Shown piece after piece: positions 44,131-52,475 of a DNA stretch of 64,000 nucleotides. This DNA is from Rhodobacterales bacterium (GTDB taxonomy: Bacteria; Pseudomonadota; Alphaproteobacteria; Rhizobiales; Stappiaceae): contig VIRH01000044.1 of the NCBI GenBank assembly GCA_008107755.1, positions 1-64,000 on the forward strand. The letters are read 5' to 3'. The notes beneath the pieces are model-generated. The model did no database searches, was not told the origin of the DNA, and was given only the letters and a program-made list of their open reading frames with translations. Position 1 is the stretch's first letter; each line of letters begins with the position of its first letter. A program made the position numbers and the translations under genes.

Positions 44131-45960
44131 TTAAAGTTTTCCCGCCTCCCGCATGATCCTGTCGGCACGGTTCTGCGCTGCCTTCAAGGTAGCTTTGGGT
44201 GACTGCACGCCACGAAGCATGTCGTGGCACTCCTCTCCGCAGATGCGGATGATTTCGTTGATTTCCGGGACCGGCGGTCTTGGCCAGAACTGCAGCTCAT
44301 CGCGCCAGGACATGGAGTCCACGGCCTCGAAGATCGGCGAGAGGCGGCTCACTTCCGGGTCGGCCCCGACCGAATAGCGCGGATTGGTCCGGCTGCCGTG
44401 CTCCACATAGAGTTTCTGTGCCTCCGGCGAGGTGAAGACGATCAGCGCCTCGATGGCTGCCTCCAGTCGCTCCGGGGCAATGTTTGCCGGAATGCCAAGC
44501 AAATAACCGCCGACCGGTGCGATGTTGGGGGCGCCGAGACCGGATGGATGCGGCAGATAGCCGACATTGCCATGGGCTTCACATGTCGGGTTCTGCTCGA
44601 AATAGGGTGCCAGGAGTGTGTAGCCGTAGGCCAGGGCGACCTTGCCGCTGGCGAAGGGACGGACACGTTCGTACCAGGACATCGACAGGATGTCGGGCGG
44701 CGAATAACGCAGCAGCGCCATCATGTACTCGAGCGCCGCAAGACTGCGCTCGGTGTCGATGGTCGGGCGGTAGCTCGTGTCCGCGAGGCGGGTCGCATCG
44801 AAGCCGCCGGCCTGCCGTGGAAGATCCAGAACGGGCTGCCCGAAGGCCGCGCACATCATCATGAACGTATGTCCGAGCGCGGTGCCGCGCGCGGCATTCC
44901 AGGCGATGCCGTAGCGGCCATGTGTCGGATCGTGCAGTTCGGCGGCGGCAGCAAGAAGCGCGTCCGTCGTTAGCGGCGGCTCAAGTCCTGCCTCGGCCAG
45001 GAGATCCTTGCGGTAGAACAGAAGTTCCGGCGTCGTCTGCGACGGGACGCCATAAGGCTTGCCGCCCCAATGTGCCGCCTGCCAGCCGGCTGTGTGAAAG
45101 TCACTCGGCTGAAGCCGTTCCACATCCAGGATATCGTCGAGCGGCAGCAGGTGGCCGCTGCCGGCGAATTCTCCGAGCCATGGAAGATCGAGGGCAATGA
45201 GATCGTAGCGGCTTGTCGGACGCTGCGCATTTCGCACAGCTTCCTCGTGGAGACGGTCGATGGAAAAAGCCCGCTGCTGGATCGAACAGCCGACAACCTG
45301 CTCGAACTGACGTTTCAGACCGTGCATGACCATGAAGGTCGGATCGCCGTGCACGAGCACGCGCAGGCCGCCGGCAACCTTGAGCGGTTCCAGCAATACC
45401 TGAGGGGGCTGAATGGTCTGCGCCTCCAGATAAGAGCCGCCGAAATAATAGTCCTGGGTATCCGCGCGCCTTTCCTGCGTGCCGAAGGACTGGGCGGCCA
45501 GGCGGCGAATTCGCCCACTGAACTGGGTCCAGGCCTCCAGCATTTCGGCACTCGGGTGGAGAGAAAAGCTCTTGCCCGTCGATGTACGCGCGCGCTGCTC
45601 GATCAGGCCGCAGTCAATCATCTCCTTCATCCGGCGGTTGGCGGTCGCGTAGGGAACGCCGGACGCACCGATGAGAGAGGTCGGGGTCACGGCCTTGGCT
45701 TCGAGATGTCTTTTGACGAGGTAGGTCGACATTTTGACATAGGGGTTCGGGGCGGATATCTCCATGAAGCCGTCCATCTCGTCTTCGAAATTCTCCAGAA
45801 AGGACAGAACCTGAAGAATTTCCGTCTTCGCCTGTTGCGTGAGATAGGACGCGCCCTGAACCAACTCTCCCTGTTGCTGGTTCATCACGCGGCTCCAGTT
45901 TTCCGGACGGGACGAACCACCGTTACGTTTCCTCAATTTGGATATTTTCTGGATCGACAT
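44131..45960 (-). CDS. Winged-helix regulator fused to a solute-binding-protein domain
   Basis: A 609-residue protein without signal peptide. Residues 1-75 are hydrophilic and basic near the start; about 76-137 form a winged helix (HLEAKAVTPTSLIGASGVPY, ATANRRMKEMIDCGLIEQRA); about 198-600 are a full family-1 solute-binding-protein domain (VLVHGDPTFMVMHGLKRQFE, GGKPYGVPSQTTPELLFYRK, GKVALAYGYTLLAPYF, VGGYLLGIPANI). The ATG at 45960 has GGAAGGA upstream; the frame reaches 46041. A periplasmic-type binding domain in the cytoplasm joined to a DNA-binding domain suggests a one-component sensor for the substrate of module C. It lies divergent from the Rbs-type transporter operon, with dyad sites at 46031-46053. 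Confidence 0.75.
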   Translation of the reverse strand: MSIQKISKLRKRNGGSSRPENWSRVMNQQQGELVQGASYLTQQAKTEILQVLSFLENFEDEMDGFMEISAPNPYVKMSTYLVKRHLEAKAVTPTSLIGASGVPYATANRRMKEMIDCGLIEQRARTSTGKSFSLHPSAEMLEAWTQFSGRIRRLAAQSFGTQERRADTQDYYFGGSYLEAQTIQPPQVLLEPLKVAGGLRVLVHGDPTFMVMHGLKRQFEQVVGCSIQQRAFSIDRLHEEAVRNAQRPTSRYDLIALDLPWLGEFAGSGHLLPLDDILDVERLQPSDFHTAGWQAAHWGGKPYGVPSQTTPELLFYRKDLLAEAGLEPPLTTDALLAAAAELHDPTHGRYGIAWNAARGTALGHTFMMMCAAFGQPVLDLPRQAGGFDATRLADTSYRPTIDTERSLAALEYMMALLRYSPPDILSMSWYERVRPFASGKVALAYGYTLLAPYFEQNPTCEAHGNVGYLPHPSGLGAPNIAPVGGYLLGIPANIAPERLEAAIEALIVFTSPEAQKLYVEHGSRTNPRYSVGADPEVSRLSPIFEAVDSMSWRDELQFWPRPPVPEINEIIRICGEECHDMLRGVQSPKATLKAAQNRADRIMREAGKL

Positions 45961-46054
45961 TGACTGTCCTTCCCAAGGGTGTGCGAGGCGGTGGTCTTGC
46001 AACACCGCCAAAAGATCCGATCTGGACATAAAAACATCCATTTTGGATATTTTC
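45937..46054. promoter_or_regulatory. Repeated TTTGGATATTTTC motifs and dyad between divergent operons
   Basis: The 13-mer TTTGGATATTTTC occurs at 45937-45949 and at 46042-46054, exactly 105 bp apart (ten helical turns). The second copy is part of a near-perfect dyad, AAAACATCCA-TTT-TGGATATTTT (46031-46053, one mismatch). One site lies inside the first codons of the regulator gene and the other in the divergent promoter region, a layout suited to looping autoregulation. Confidence 0.55.
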
Positions 46055-46178
46055 GAGGGCGCGTTGAACCGCAGCGAGGTGCAGGGTTTCCATCGACGCT
46101 CATCGGGAGCGCATTCGCGTCTGGAGGGACGCGGTCCAAATTCGGCCGATCAACGGTCGCTCAGGGAGGAGTATGATC

Positions 46179-47141
46179 ATGACGAACACGTTTCGTTCGT
46201 TGCTTGCCGTCTCAACTGCTGTTGCTGGTCTCACACTTGCGGGTTCCGCATCCGCGGAAACAATGAAGATCGGCATCACCCAGAACAACGTCGGCGTAGA
46301 CAGCTATCAAACAACCTACGAGAAGGCCTTCATCGAAGCCGCGGGCGCAAATCCGGACGTCGAGACCGTTGTGCTTGACGCAGGCGGCGACGTCGCCCGT
46401 CAGATCGCGCAGATGGAAGACCTGATTCAGCAGGAAGTCGATGCCATAATCATCTGGCCGACCAACGGCGAAGCTGTCATCCCCGCGGTGCGAAAAGCCC
46501 AGCAGGCCGGTATTCCGGTTATCGTCACCAACTCGAACATTGCCGAACAGGGCTTCGAATTCGTGAAATCCTTCTCCGGTCCGGACAACATCACGCAGGG
46601 ATCGCGTTCTGCGGAGATCATGTGCGACAAGTTCAAGGAAATGGGCATCGACAAGGAAGCCAGGATTGTCCAGATCTCCGGCCAGCCCGGCTACACCACG
46701 GCCATCGAACGGGCCAAGGGGTTCGAAGACCGGCTTCCCGAAGTCTGTCCGGACGTGACGCTCATGGAGACGCAGCCCGGAGACTGGAACCGCGAGAAGT
46801 CTCAGAAGGTCATGGAGGCCTTTCTGGTAAAATATGACGATATCGACGGTGTCTACGCGGGCGACGACAACATGGGTGTCGGCGCGCTCAACGCCGCCAA
46901 GGCGGCCGGACGCGACGGCATCATCTTCGTCGGTGCAACCAATTTCGCTGTCGGCTACGAGGCCATGGAACGCGGCGAGTACTGGGGGTCCATCTACCAG
47001 TCGCCGGTCGATGACGCGGAAGCCGCGCTCCAGACCGCAGTCGACATTCTGTCCGAAAAGGACGTGCCGTTCCTGAACTACTTCGACACTCCGAAGATCA
47101 CCCAGGACAACATGGCCGAATTCGACAAGCCGGTCTTCTGA
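46179..47141 (+). CDS. Sugar-type ABC transporter substrate-binding protein (RbsB family)
   Basis: A 320-residue periplasmic binding protein of the type I (RbsB/LacI-like) fold. Signal peptide MTNTFRSLLAVSTAVAGLTL with cleavage near ASA-ET, then KIGITQNNVGVDSYQTTYEK and DAIIIWPTNGEAVIPAVRKA, the hinge and ligand regions of the family. ATG 46179 is preferred to 46173 because AGGGAGGAG then lies at proper spacing. It captures the ligand for the ABC importer formed by the three genes at 48049-51600. Ligand is probably a sugar, polyol or related small compound. Confidence 0.88.
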   Translation: MTNTFRSLLAVSTAVAGLTLAGSASAETMKIGITQNNVGVDSYQTTYEKAFIEAAGANPDVETVVLDAGGDVARQIAQMEDLIQQEVDAIIIWPTNGEAVIPAVRKAQQAGIPVIVTNSNIAEQGFEFVKSFSGPDNITQGSRSAEIMCDKFKEMGIDKEARIVQISGQPGYTTAIERAKGFEDRLPEVCPDVTLMETQPGDWNREKSQKVMEAFLVKYDDIDGVYAGDDNMGVGALNAAKAAGRDGIIFVGATNFAVGYEAMERGEYWGSIYQSPVDDAEAALQTAVDILSEKDVPFLNYFDTPKITQDNMAEFDKPVF

Positions 47142-47163
47142 GACGGTCGCTCTGGAACATCCA

Positions 47164-47189
47164 CGGGCGCGAGCTGAGGGTCGCGCCCG
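47164..47189. terminator. Intergenic hairpin after the binding-protein gene
   Basis: CGGGCGCGA-N8-TCGCGCCCG, a 9-bp perfect stem 22 nt after the stop. No T-run follows. Likely protects the binding-protein mRNA and sets higher expression relative to downstream genes. Confidence 0.5.
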
Positions 47190-47224
47190 GCCTATAACAA
47201 CAACAAGATGACAGGGAGGAGACC

Positions 47225-48022
47225 ATGGGCCGTGTGTCCGGGCGTTCCTGTATTGTGACCGGTGCGGCAAGAGGAATCGGTCGTGCCATAGGCGAAGCGC
47301 TGCTCAGCGAGGGGGCCGATGTCTGTTTCGCCGATATCAACGGCGACCAGGCCAGATCCGTTGCCGAAGCCAACCGCCGGCGGGCGGACGAAAATGCGGC
47401 AGGCGTCACCTGGGCGAAGGTCGATGTGACCGACCGCCAGCAGGTCCGCGACATGATTGGCGAGACAGTGGACACCTTCGGCAAGCTGGACGTGAAGTTC
47501 AACAATGCCGGTGTCAACAAGCCGATGAATTTCCTCGATGTCACCGAGGAAAACTGGAACTTCATCATGAACGTAAACGGTCTCGGGTGCCTGATCGGCA
47601 TGCAGGAGGCCGCCCGGCAGATGATCGCACAGGGGCAGGGCGGAAAGATCATCAATACCGCGTCGATAGCCAGCCGGCAGGGCTTCGACAATGTTGCCCC
47701 CTATTGCGCGTCGAAGTTCGCCGTTCTGTCGCTGACCCAGTCAGGGGCGCGCGATCTTGCGCGGCACAACATCACTGTGACGGGCTTTGCGCCCGGCGTC
47801 GTCGCAACGGAAATGTGGGAGCAGGTCGACCAGGATCTAATGAACATCGGTGCGGCGGAACGGCCTGGTCAGGCGATGGATGAATTTTCTTCCGAAATCC
47901 TGCGCGGTAGAGTTGCCTCGCCTGCGGACATTACCGGCACCACGACCTTTCTGGCGTCCGGCGACAGCGACTACATGACAGGACAGATCGTGATGATCGA
48001 CGGCGGCATGACGCTCGTTTGA
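47225..48022 (+). CDS. Short-chain dehydrogenase/reductase (paralogue of 43312 SDR)
   Basis: A 265-residue classical SDR with IVTGAARGIGRAIGEALLSE, FNNAGVNKPMNFLDV, catalytic Ser in TASIASRQG, Tyr/Lys in YCASKFAVL and the ending YMTGQIVMIDGGM. An Asp after strand 2 (FADINGD) suggests NAD. Paralogous to the SDR at 43312, sharing NxAGxNKP and the PGVVxTxxWEQxDxDL stretch. It is inserted between the binding-protein and permease genes of an ABC importer, a strong hint that its substrate is the imported compound or its first product. Confidence 0.88.
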   Translation: MGRVSGRSCIVTGAARGIGRAIGEALLSEGADVCFADINGDQARSVAEANRRRADENAAGVTWAKVDVTDRQQVRDMIGETVDTFGKLDVKFNNAGVNKPMNFLDVTEENWNFIMNVNGLGCLIGMQEAARQMIAQGQGGKIINTASIASRQGFDNVAPYCASKFAVLSLTQSGARDLARHNITVTGFAPGVVATEMWEQVDQDLMNIGAAERPGQAMDEFSSEILRGRVASPADITGTTTFLASGDSDYMTGQIVMIDGGMTLV

Positions 48023-48048
48023 GGCATCAGCAGATTAGGGAGGATCTG

Positions 48049-49080
48049 TTGTCCGACATATCAACCAAGGCAGCCCGCGTTCCAGGCGGCGAAAAGGAGA
48101 AAACCATGCGGCCGGACCGTTTGTCGGGCATCGGCGCCTTTCTGGCCAGGCAGGGCATCCTGATCGCTTTCGCCCTGTTCATGATAGGCTTCACCATCGC
48201 CAACGGGCGCTTTCTGGATCCCGATAACATCATGGGCGTGGTCCGCTCGTCTGCTATTCTCGGCGTGATGGCAATCGGCGTCACCTTTGTCGTCATCAGC
48301 GGGAACCTCGACCTTTCCGTCGGTTCGATGATGTCGTTTGCAACCATCGTGGTTCTGGATCTTCATGACAAGCTTGGTCCGGTGCTCGCGATCCCCTCCA
48401 TGTACGCGATGGTTTTGTGTCTCGGAGCCTTCATTGGCTTTCTGGTCGGCTATCTCAGGCTCAATTCGCTTATCGTGACCCTCGGCATGCTGTCGGCGAT
48501 CCACGGACTGACGCTGATGTACTCCGGCGGCAAGAACATGGATATAGCCGACAAGGAAGGTACCTGGTTCAGCGTGTTCGGCCAGTCCGACTTCGTCGGC
48601 GTTCCGGTGCCGATCCTGCTGTTCGCGCTCGTTGCATCTGTCCTCGGGATCGTTCTTGCGAAAACCCCGTTCGGACGCAAGGTCTACGCTGTCGGTGGCA
48701 ACGGCACGGCGGCTACCTTTTCCGGCATCCGCAGGGCTCGCGTCGTCTTCTTCTGCTACATGATTTCCGCCTTCTGCGTCGGCACGGCCGGGCTGATCCA
48801 GGCGAGCCGCTCACTCGGTAGCCAGAACACGGTCGGTCAGGGGCTCGAGCTGGAAGTTCTCGCCGCCATCATCCTGGGTGGAGCCTCGCTGATGGGCGGG
48901 TCCGGAACGATCTTCAAGACGGTCATCGGCGTCCTGATCCTTGGATTTATCCAGAATGGACTGCTTCTGGTCGGCCTCCAGTTCTACGTCCAGTACGTGG
49001 TCACATGGATCATCATCATTCTTGCAGTCTGGCTCGACATCGCTGCAAAGCGCGGCAAGCTCTGGTCGCCCATCGCGTGA
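48049..49080 (+). CDS. Rbs-type ABC transporter permease 1
   Basis: A 343-residue permease of the RbsC/BPD_transp_2 group, about eight to ten helices, with VTFVVISGNLDLSVGSMMSF (the family SGxxDLSVG motif) and AAIILGGASLMGGSGTIFKT near the C-terminus. TTG at 48049 with GGGAGG upstream gives an N-terminus MSDISTKAARV-like; ATG 48106 with AAGGAG is a credible alternative. It probably pairs with the second permease encoded next rather than forming a homodimer. Confidence 0.85.
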   Translation: MSDISTKAARVPGGEKEKTMRPDRLSGIGAFLARQGILIAFALFMIGFTIANGRFLDPDNIMGVVRSSAILGVMAIGVTFVVISGNLDLSVGSMMSFATIVVLDLHDKLGPVLAIPSMYAMVLCLGAFIGFLVGYLRLNSLIVTLGMLSAIHGLTLMYSGGKNMDIADKEGTWFSVFGQSDFVGVPVPILLFALVASVLGIVLAKTPFGRKVYAVGGNGTAATFSGIRRARVVFFCYMISAFCVGTAGLIQASRSLGSQNTVGQGLELEVLAAIILGGASLMGGSGTIFKTVIGVLILGFIQNGLLLVGLQFYVQYVVTWIIIILAVWLDIAAKRGKLWSPIA

Positions 49081-49090
49081 GGAGAAAAGC

Positions 49091-50092
49091 ATGGAACCCG
49101 GTACCCTCAGCACATTCCTGAAACGCGGCGCGATCTGGGGCTTCATTGTCCTTGAGCTGGTTTTCTTTTCCGTTGCCGGCGAGTTCCTGTCGCTCAGCGA
49201 CAAGGCCTTCATGGATGTCGACAACATGCTGCTTCTCTTCAAGCAGTCCGCCCCCATCGGCATCATCGCCATCGGCATGACGATCATCATGATCAATGGC
49301 AACATCGACCTGAGTGTCGGCGCCACCTTTGCGCTCAGCGCCGTCGTGCTTCTGGACAGCATGACATGGTCGGTCTTCGCGGGGCTCGGCGACGGCGTCA
49401 TCCCGATCGCCTGGGGCCTGGCGCTGATGACCGGTGTGCTTCTGGGCGCATTGAACGGCCTGATAGTCTGGAAGACCGGCGTTGACGCCTTCATCGTCAC
49501 GCTCGGCTCCATGCTCGGCTACCGCGGGCTCGTGTTCATGTATCACGGCGAACAGCCGACTTCGCATCTCAACTGGACGCTGGTCGATTTCGCGGAGGCC
49601 CAGTTCCTTGGTCTGCATACGGCAACCTGGTTCCTGATCGCCGTCACGGCCGCGGGCTGGTATCTCACGAACCGCTCGGTTCACGGCCGCAACGCCTATG
49701 CGATCGGCGACAACCGGACGGCGGCGATCAACGCCGGCATCAGGGTCGGCCCGCACATGATGATCAATTTCATGATCATCGGCTTTCTCGCCGCGCTTTC
49801 CGCAGTGGTCTTCTATTCGGAATCTGGATCTGTGAACCCCAACGACGGCGAGCTCTATGAGCTCTGGGTCATCACCGCTGTCGTTCTGGGCGGCACCAAG
49901 CTGACCGGCGGCGCCGGATCGGTGCTGTCGACCCTCGGCGGGGTTCTGGCGATTCAGCTGTTGCGGAAAGGGCTCGGCCACATCGGTGCGGATACGGAGA
50001 CGGTCAATCTTGTGATCGGCCTGATCCTGATCGCGGTCCTTTTCCTCGACCGGCAACTCAATCTCAAGGGCAGAGAGGCATTGCGCATATGA
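49091..50092 (+). CDS. Rbs-type ABC transporter permease 2
   Basis: A 333-residue permease of the same family as its neighbour but distinctly divergent: GMTIIMINGNIDLSVGATFA, LGALNGLIVWKTGVDAFIVT and ITAVVLGGTKLTGGAGSVLS. ATG 49091 follows GGAG by a short gap. Two unlike permeases suggest a heterodimeric channel. It overlaps the ATPase gene by 4 nt. Confidence 0.88.
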   Translation: MEPGTLSTFLKRGAIWGFIVLELVFFSVAGEFLSLSDKAFMDVDNMLLLFKQSAPIGIIAIGMTIIMINGNIDLSVGATFALSAVVLLDSMTWSVFAGLGDGVIPIAWGLALMTGVLLGALNGLIVWKTGVDAFIVTLGSMLGYRGLVFMYHGEQPTSHLNWTLVDFAEAQFLGLHTATWFLIAVTAAGWYLTNRSVHGRNAYAIGDNRTAAINAGIRVGPHMMINFMIIGFLAALSAVVFYSESGSVNPNDGELYELWVITAVVLGGTKLTGGAGSVLSTLGGVLAIQLLRKGLGHIGADTETVNLVIGLILIAVLFLDRQLNLKGREALRI

Positions 50093-51600
50093 CCGAACAA
50101 CTCCCCGCACTGAGGCTGGAAGGCATCGTCAAGACCTTTCCCGGCGTCCGGGCCCTCGACAAGGTCTCATTCTCCGTCATGCCCGGTGAAGTCCATGCCC
50201 TCATGGGCGAAAACGGCGCCGGAAAATCCACCTTGATGAAAGTCCTCGGTGGCATCCACCAACCGGATGAGGGGAGTATCATCGTGGAGGAAACCCCCGT
50301 CGTCATGACCTCTCCGCTGCAGGCGAAGGGCAAGGGCATCGTTTTCATCCACCAGGAATTGAGCCTGGCCGAAGAACTGACGGTCGCGGAAAACATCTAT
50401 CTGGGCGAACTGCCGAAAAAGAGCTTCGGGCGTGTCGACTGGAAGACGCTCTTCGACCGGACAGACGCAATTCTGGCGAAGCTGAAGGTCGGCTTCACCG
50501 CCAGGACGCGCGTCGGTGACCTATCGATCGCCAACCAGCAGATGGTCGAGATTGCAAGGGCCCTGACGGTCGATGCCAAGGCAGTCATCTTCGACGAACC
50601 GACCGCCTCGCTCACGGACGCGGAAAAGGTGGTTCTTTTCGACGTGATCGCAGACCTGAAGACCCACGGCGTCGGCATCATCTACATTTCTCACCGCATG
50701 GAGGAAATCTTCAGGATCACCGACCGCATCAGCGTCCTGAGAGACGGTCAGTACCGTGGCACGCTGACGACAGCCGAGACAGGCGAGGATGAGATCACCC
50801 AGCTGATGATCGGCCGCAAGCTGGACCTTTCGCGCAACGCCAGTGATCACGAGATCGGTGATGTCGCGCTCGAAGTTCGGAACCTCTCCTGTGGCCGATT
50901 GTTCAAGGACATCAGCTTCGAGGTTCGCCGGGGCGAAGTGGTCGGTTTCTACGGACTGGTGGGGGCCGGCCGGACGGAAATCGCCGAGACGCTGTTCGGT
51001 CTCCGGGAGCCAAGCCGCGGCCAGATCCTGCTTGACGGCGAGGAAACCGTCATCCACTCGCCGGCCGATGCGATCGCCAAGGGCATCTCGCTGGTTCCCG
51101 AGGACCGAAAGGGCCAGGGGCTGGTCCTCGGCATGAACTGCCGGGACAACATGACCCTGCCACAGGTGGGCGACCTGAAGGCCGGACCGTTCGTGGCGGA
51201 GGGCGCTGAGATAGCCATCTTCGATCAGTACCGCGACAAGCTGGACATCCGCACACCAGGCTGGCGGCAACTGGTCGGCAATCTTTCCGGTGGAAACCAG
51301 CAGAAGATCGTCATCGGCAAATGGCTGTCCATGCATCCGAAAGTCCTGATCGTCGACGAGCCGACGCGCGGCATCGACGTCGGCAGCAAGTCTGAGATCC
51401 ATAATCTCATCCGCGATCTTGCCAGACAGGGATATGCGGTCATCGTCATCAGTTCGGAGATGCCTGAAGTGCTGCATGTCAGTGACCGGATCGTCGCCAT
51501 GTACAGCGGGGAGATCATCAGGAGCTTCACCTCCAAAGAGGTGACAGAAGACAATCTCATCCAGGCGATTTCCGGCATTACCCCCGACAAGGCGGCCTGA
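50089..51600 (+). CDS. Sugar-type ABC transporter ATPase (RbsA type, two nucleotide-binding domains)
   Basis: A 503-residue tandem ATPase. Domain 1: Walker A GENGAGKSTLMKVLGG, signature region SIANQQMVEIARAL, Walker B VIFDEPTASL. Domain 2: the family-typical degenerate Walker A GLVGAGRTEIAETLFG, signature LSGGNQQKIVIGKWLSM, Walker B LIVDEPTRGIDVGSK. It energises the importer formed by the two permeases just upstream. The stop overlaps the next start (TGATG). Confidence 0.93.
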   Translation: MTEQLPALRLEGIVKTFPGVRALDKVSFSVMPGEVHALMGENGAGKSTLMKVLGGIHQPDEGSIIVEETPVVMTSPLQAKGKGIVFIHQELSLAEELTVAENIYLGELPKKSFGRVDWKTLFDRTDAILAKLKVGFTARTRVGDLSIANQQMVEIARALTVDAKAVIFDEPTASLTDAEKVVLFDVIADLKTHGVGIIYISHRMEEIFRITDRISVLRDGQYRGTLTTAETGEDEITQLMIGRKLDLSRNASDHEIGDVALEVRNLSCGRLFKDISFEVRRGEVVGFYGLVGAGRTEIAETLFGLREPSRGQILLDGEETVIHSPADAIAKGISLVPEDRKGQGLVLGMNCRDNMTLPQVGDLKAGPFVAEGAEIAIFDQYRDKLDIRTPGWRQLVGNLSGGNQQKIVIGKWLSMHPKVLIVDEPTRGIDVGSKSEIHNLIRDLARQGYAVIVISSEMPEVLHVSDRIVAMYSGEIIRSFTSKEVTEDNLIQAISGITPDKAA

Positions 51601-52475
51601 TGCGGGTCGGCTTTGCGGGACTTGGCCGGATGGGCGTGCGCATGGCCGCCAATCTGGCACGGGCGGGACATGAGGTGATCGTCTGGAACCGGACGTCGGA
51701 AAAGGCTGAGGTCTTCACGAAGGTCCACGGTGCCAGGAGCGCCGCAACGCCCCGCGCGCTCGCCGAACAATCGGATGCGGTCATCTCGATGCTGGCGGAT
51801 GACGTTGCGCTTGATGCGGTTTATTCCGGCCCGGACGGTATTCTGAACGCCGCGGGCGGCGCCATGGTTCTCGCCGAAATGGGCACCATCTCGGTACCGC
51901 GGATCCTGAATCTTCACGAGGTCGTGCCGGCTTCCGGTCGCCGGTTCGTCGACGCGCCGGTTTCGGGTGCGACGCAGGCCGCGGAAGCTGCGCAATTGCT
52001 GATCATGGCGGGTGCTGCGGAAGGAAGTGCACCTGAACTCGAACCCCTGTTCGCAGCCATGGGCAAACGGACGATCTGGCTCGGAAAACCCGGAACGGGC
52101 GCGGCGATGAAGCTCGGGGTCAACATGCTGATCCACGGTCTCAACCAGACCCTCGCCGAGGCTTTGTCGCTTACGACGGCTGCCGGTATCGATCCGGAAG
52201 CAGCCTATGAGGTTCTGGAAAACTCGGCCGTCGCCGCGCCTGTTCTGTTCTACAGGAAAGGGCTCTATCTGGACGAGGCCGCCCATGAGGTCAGCTTCAC
52301 CGTCGCGCTCGCCCGAAAGGACGTTGGCCTTGCGCTCGATCTTGCCCGCGCCAACGGCGTGGTGATGCCTCAGGCGGAGCTCAACAAGGCGGTTCTGAAA
52401 GCCGCCGGCGAAGCCGGCTTCGACGCGCGCGACATGGCGTCCATCCTGTCATTTGTGAAACGAGGTCTTAAATGA
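51600..52475 (+). CDS. Beta-hydroxyacid dehydrogenase (3-hydroxyisobutyrate dehydrogenase family)
   Basis: A 291-residue dehydrogenase with cofactor motif VGFAGLGRMGVRMAANLARA, substrate motif FVDAPVSGATQAAEAAQLLI (DxPVSGxxxxA), and catalytic Lys region GTGAAMKLGVNMLI. The residue after strand 2 (WNRTSEKA) suggests NADP. Members oxidise 3-hydroxyisobutyrate, tartronate semialdehyde or similar. Coupled to the transporter ATPase by a 1-nt overlap and to the ThuA gene by 4 nt. Specific substrate unknown. Confidence 0.88.
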   Translation: MRVGFAGLGRMGVRMAANLARAGHEVIVWNRTSEKAEVFTKVHGARSAATPRALAEQSDAVISMLADDVALDAVYSGPDGILNAAGGAMVLAEMGTISVPRILNLHEVVPASGRRFVDAPVSGATQAAEAAQLLIMAGAAEGSAPELEPLFAAMGKRTIWLGKPGTGAAMKLGVNMLIHGLNQTLAEALSLTTAAGIDPEAAYEVLENSAVAAPVLFYRKGLYLDEAAHEVSFTVALARKDVGLALDLARANGVVMPQAELNKAVLKAAGEAGFDARDMASILSFVKRGLK

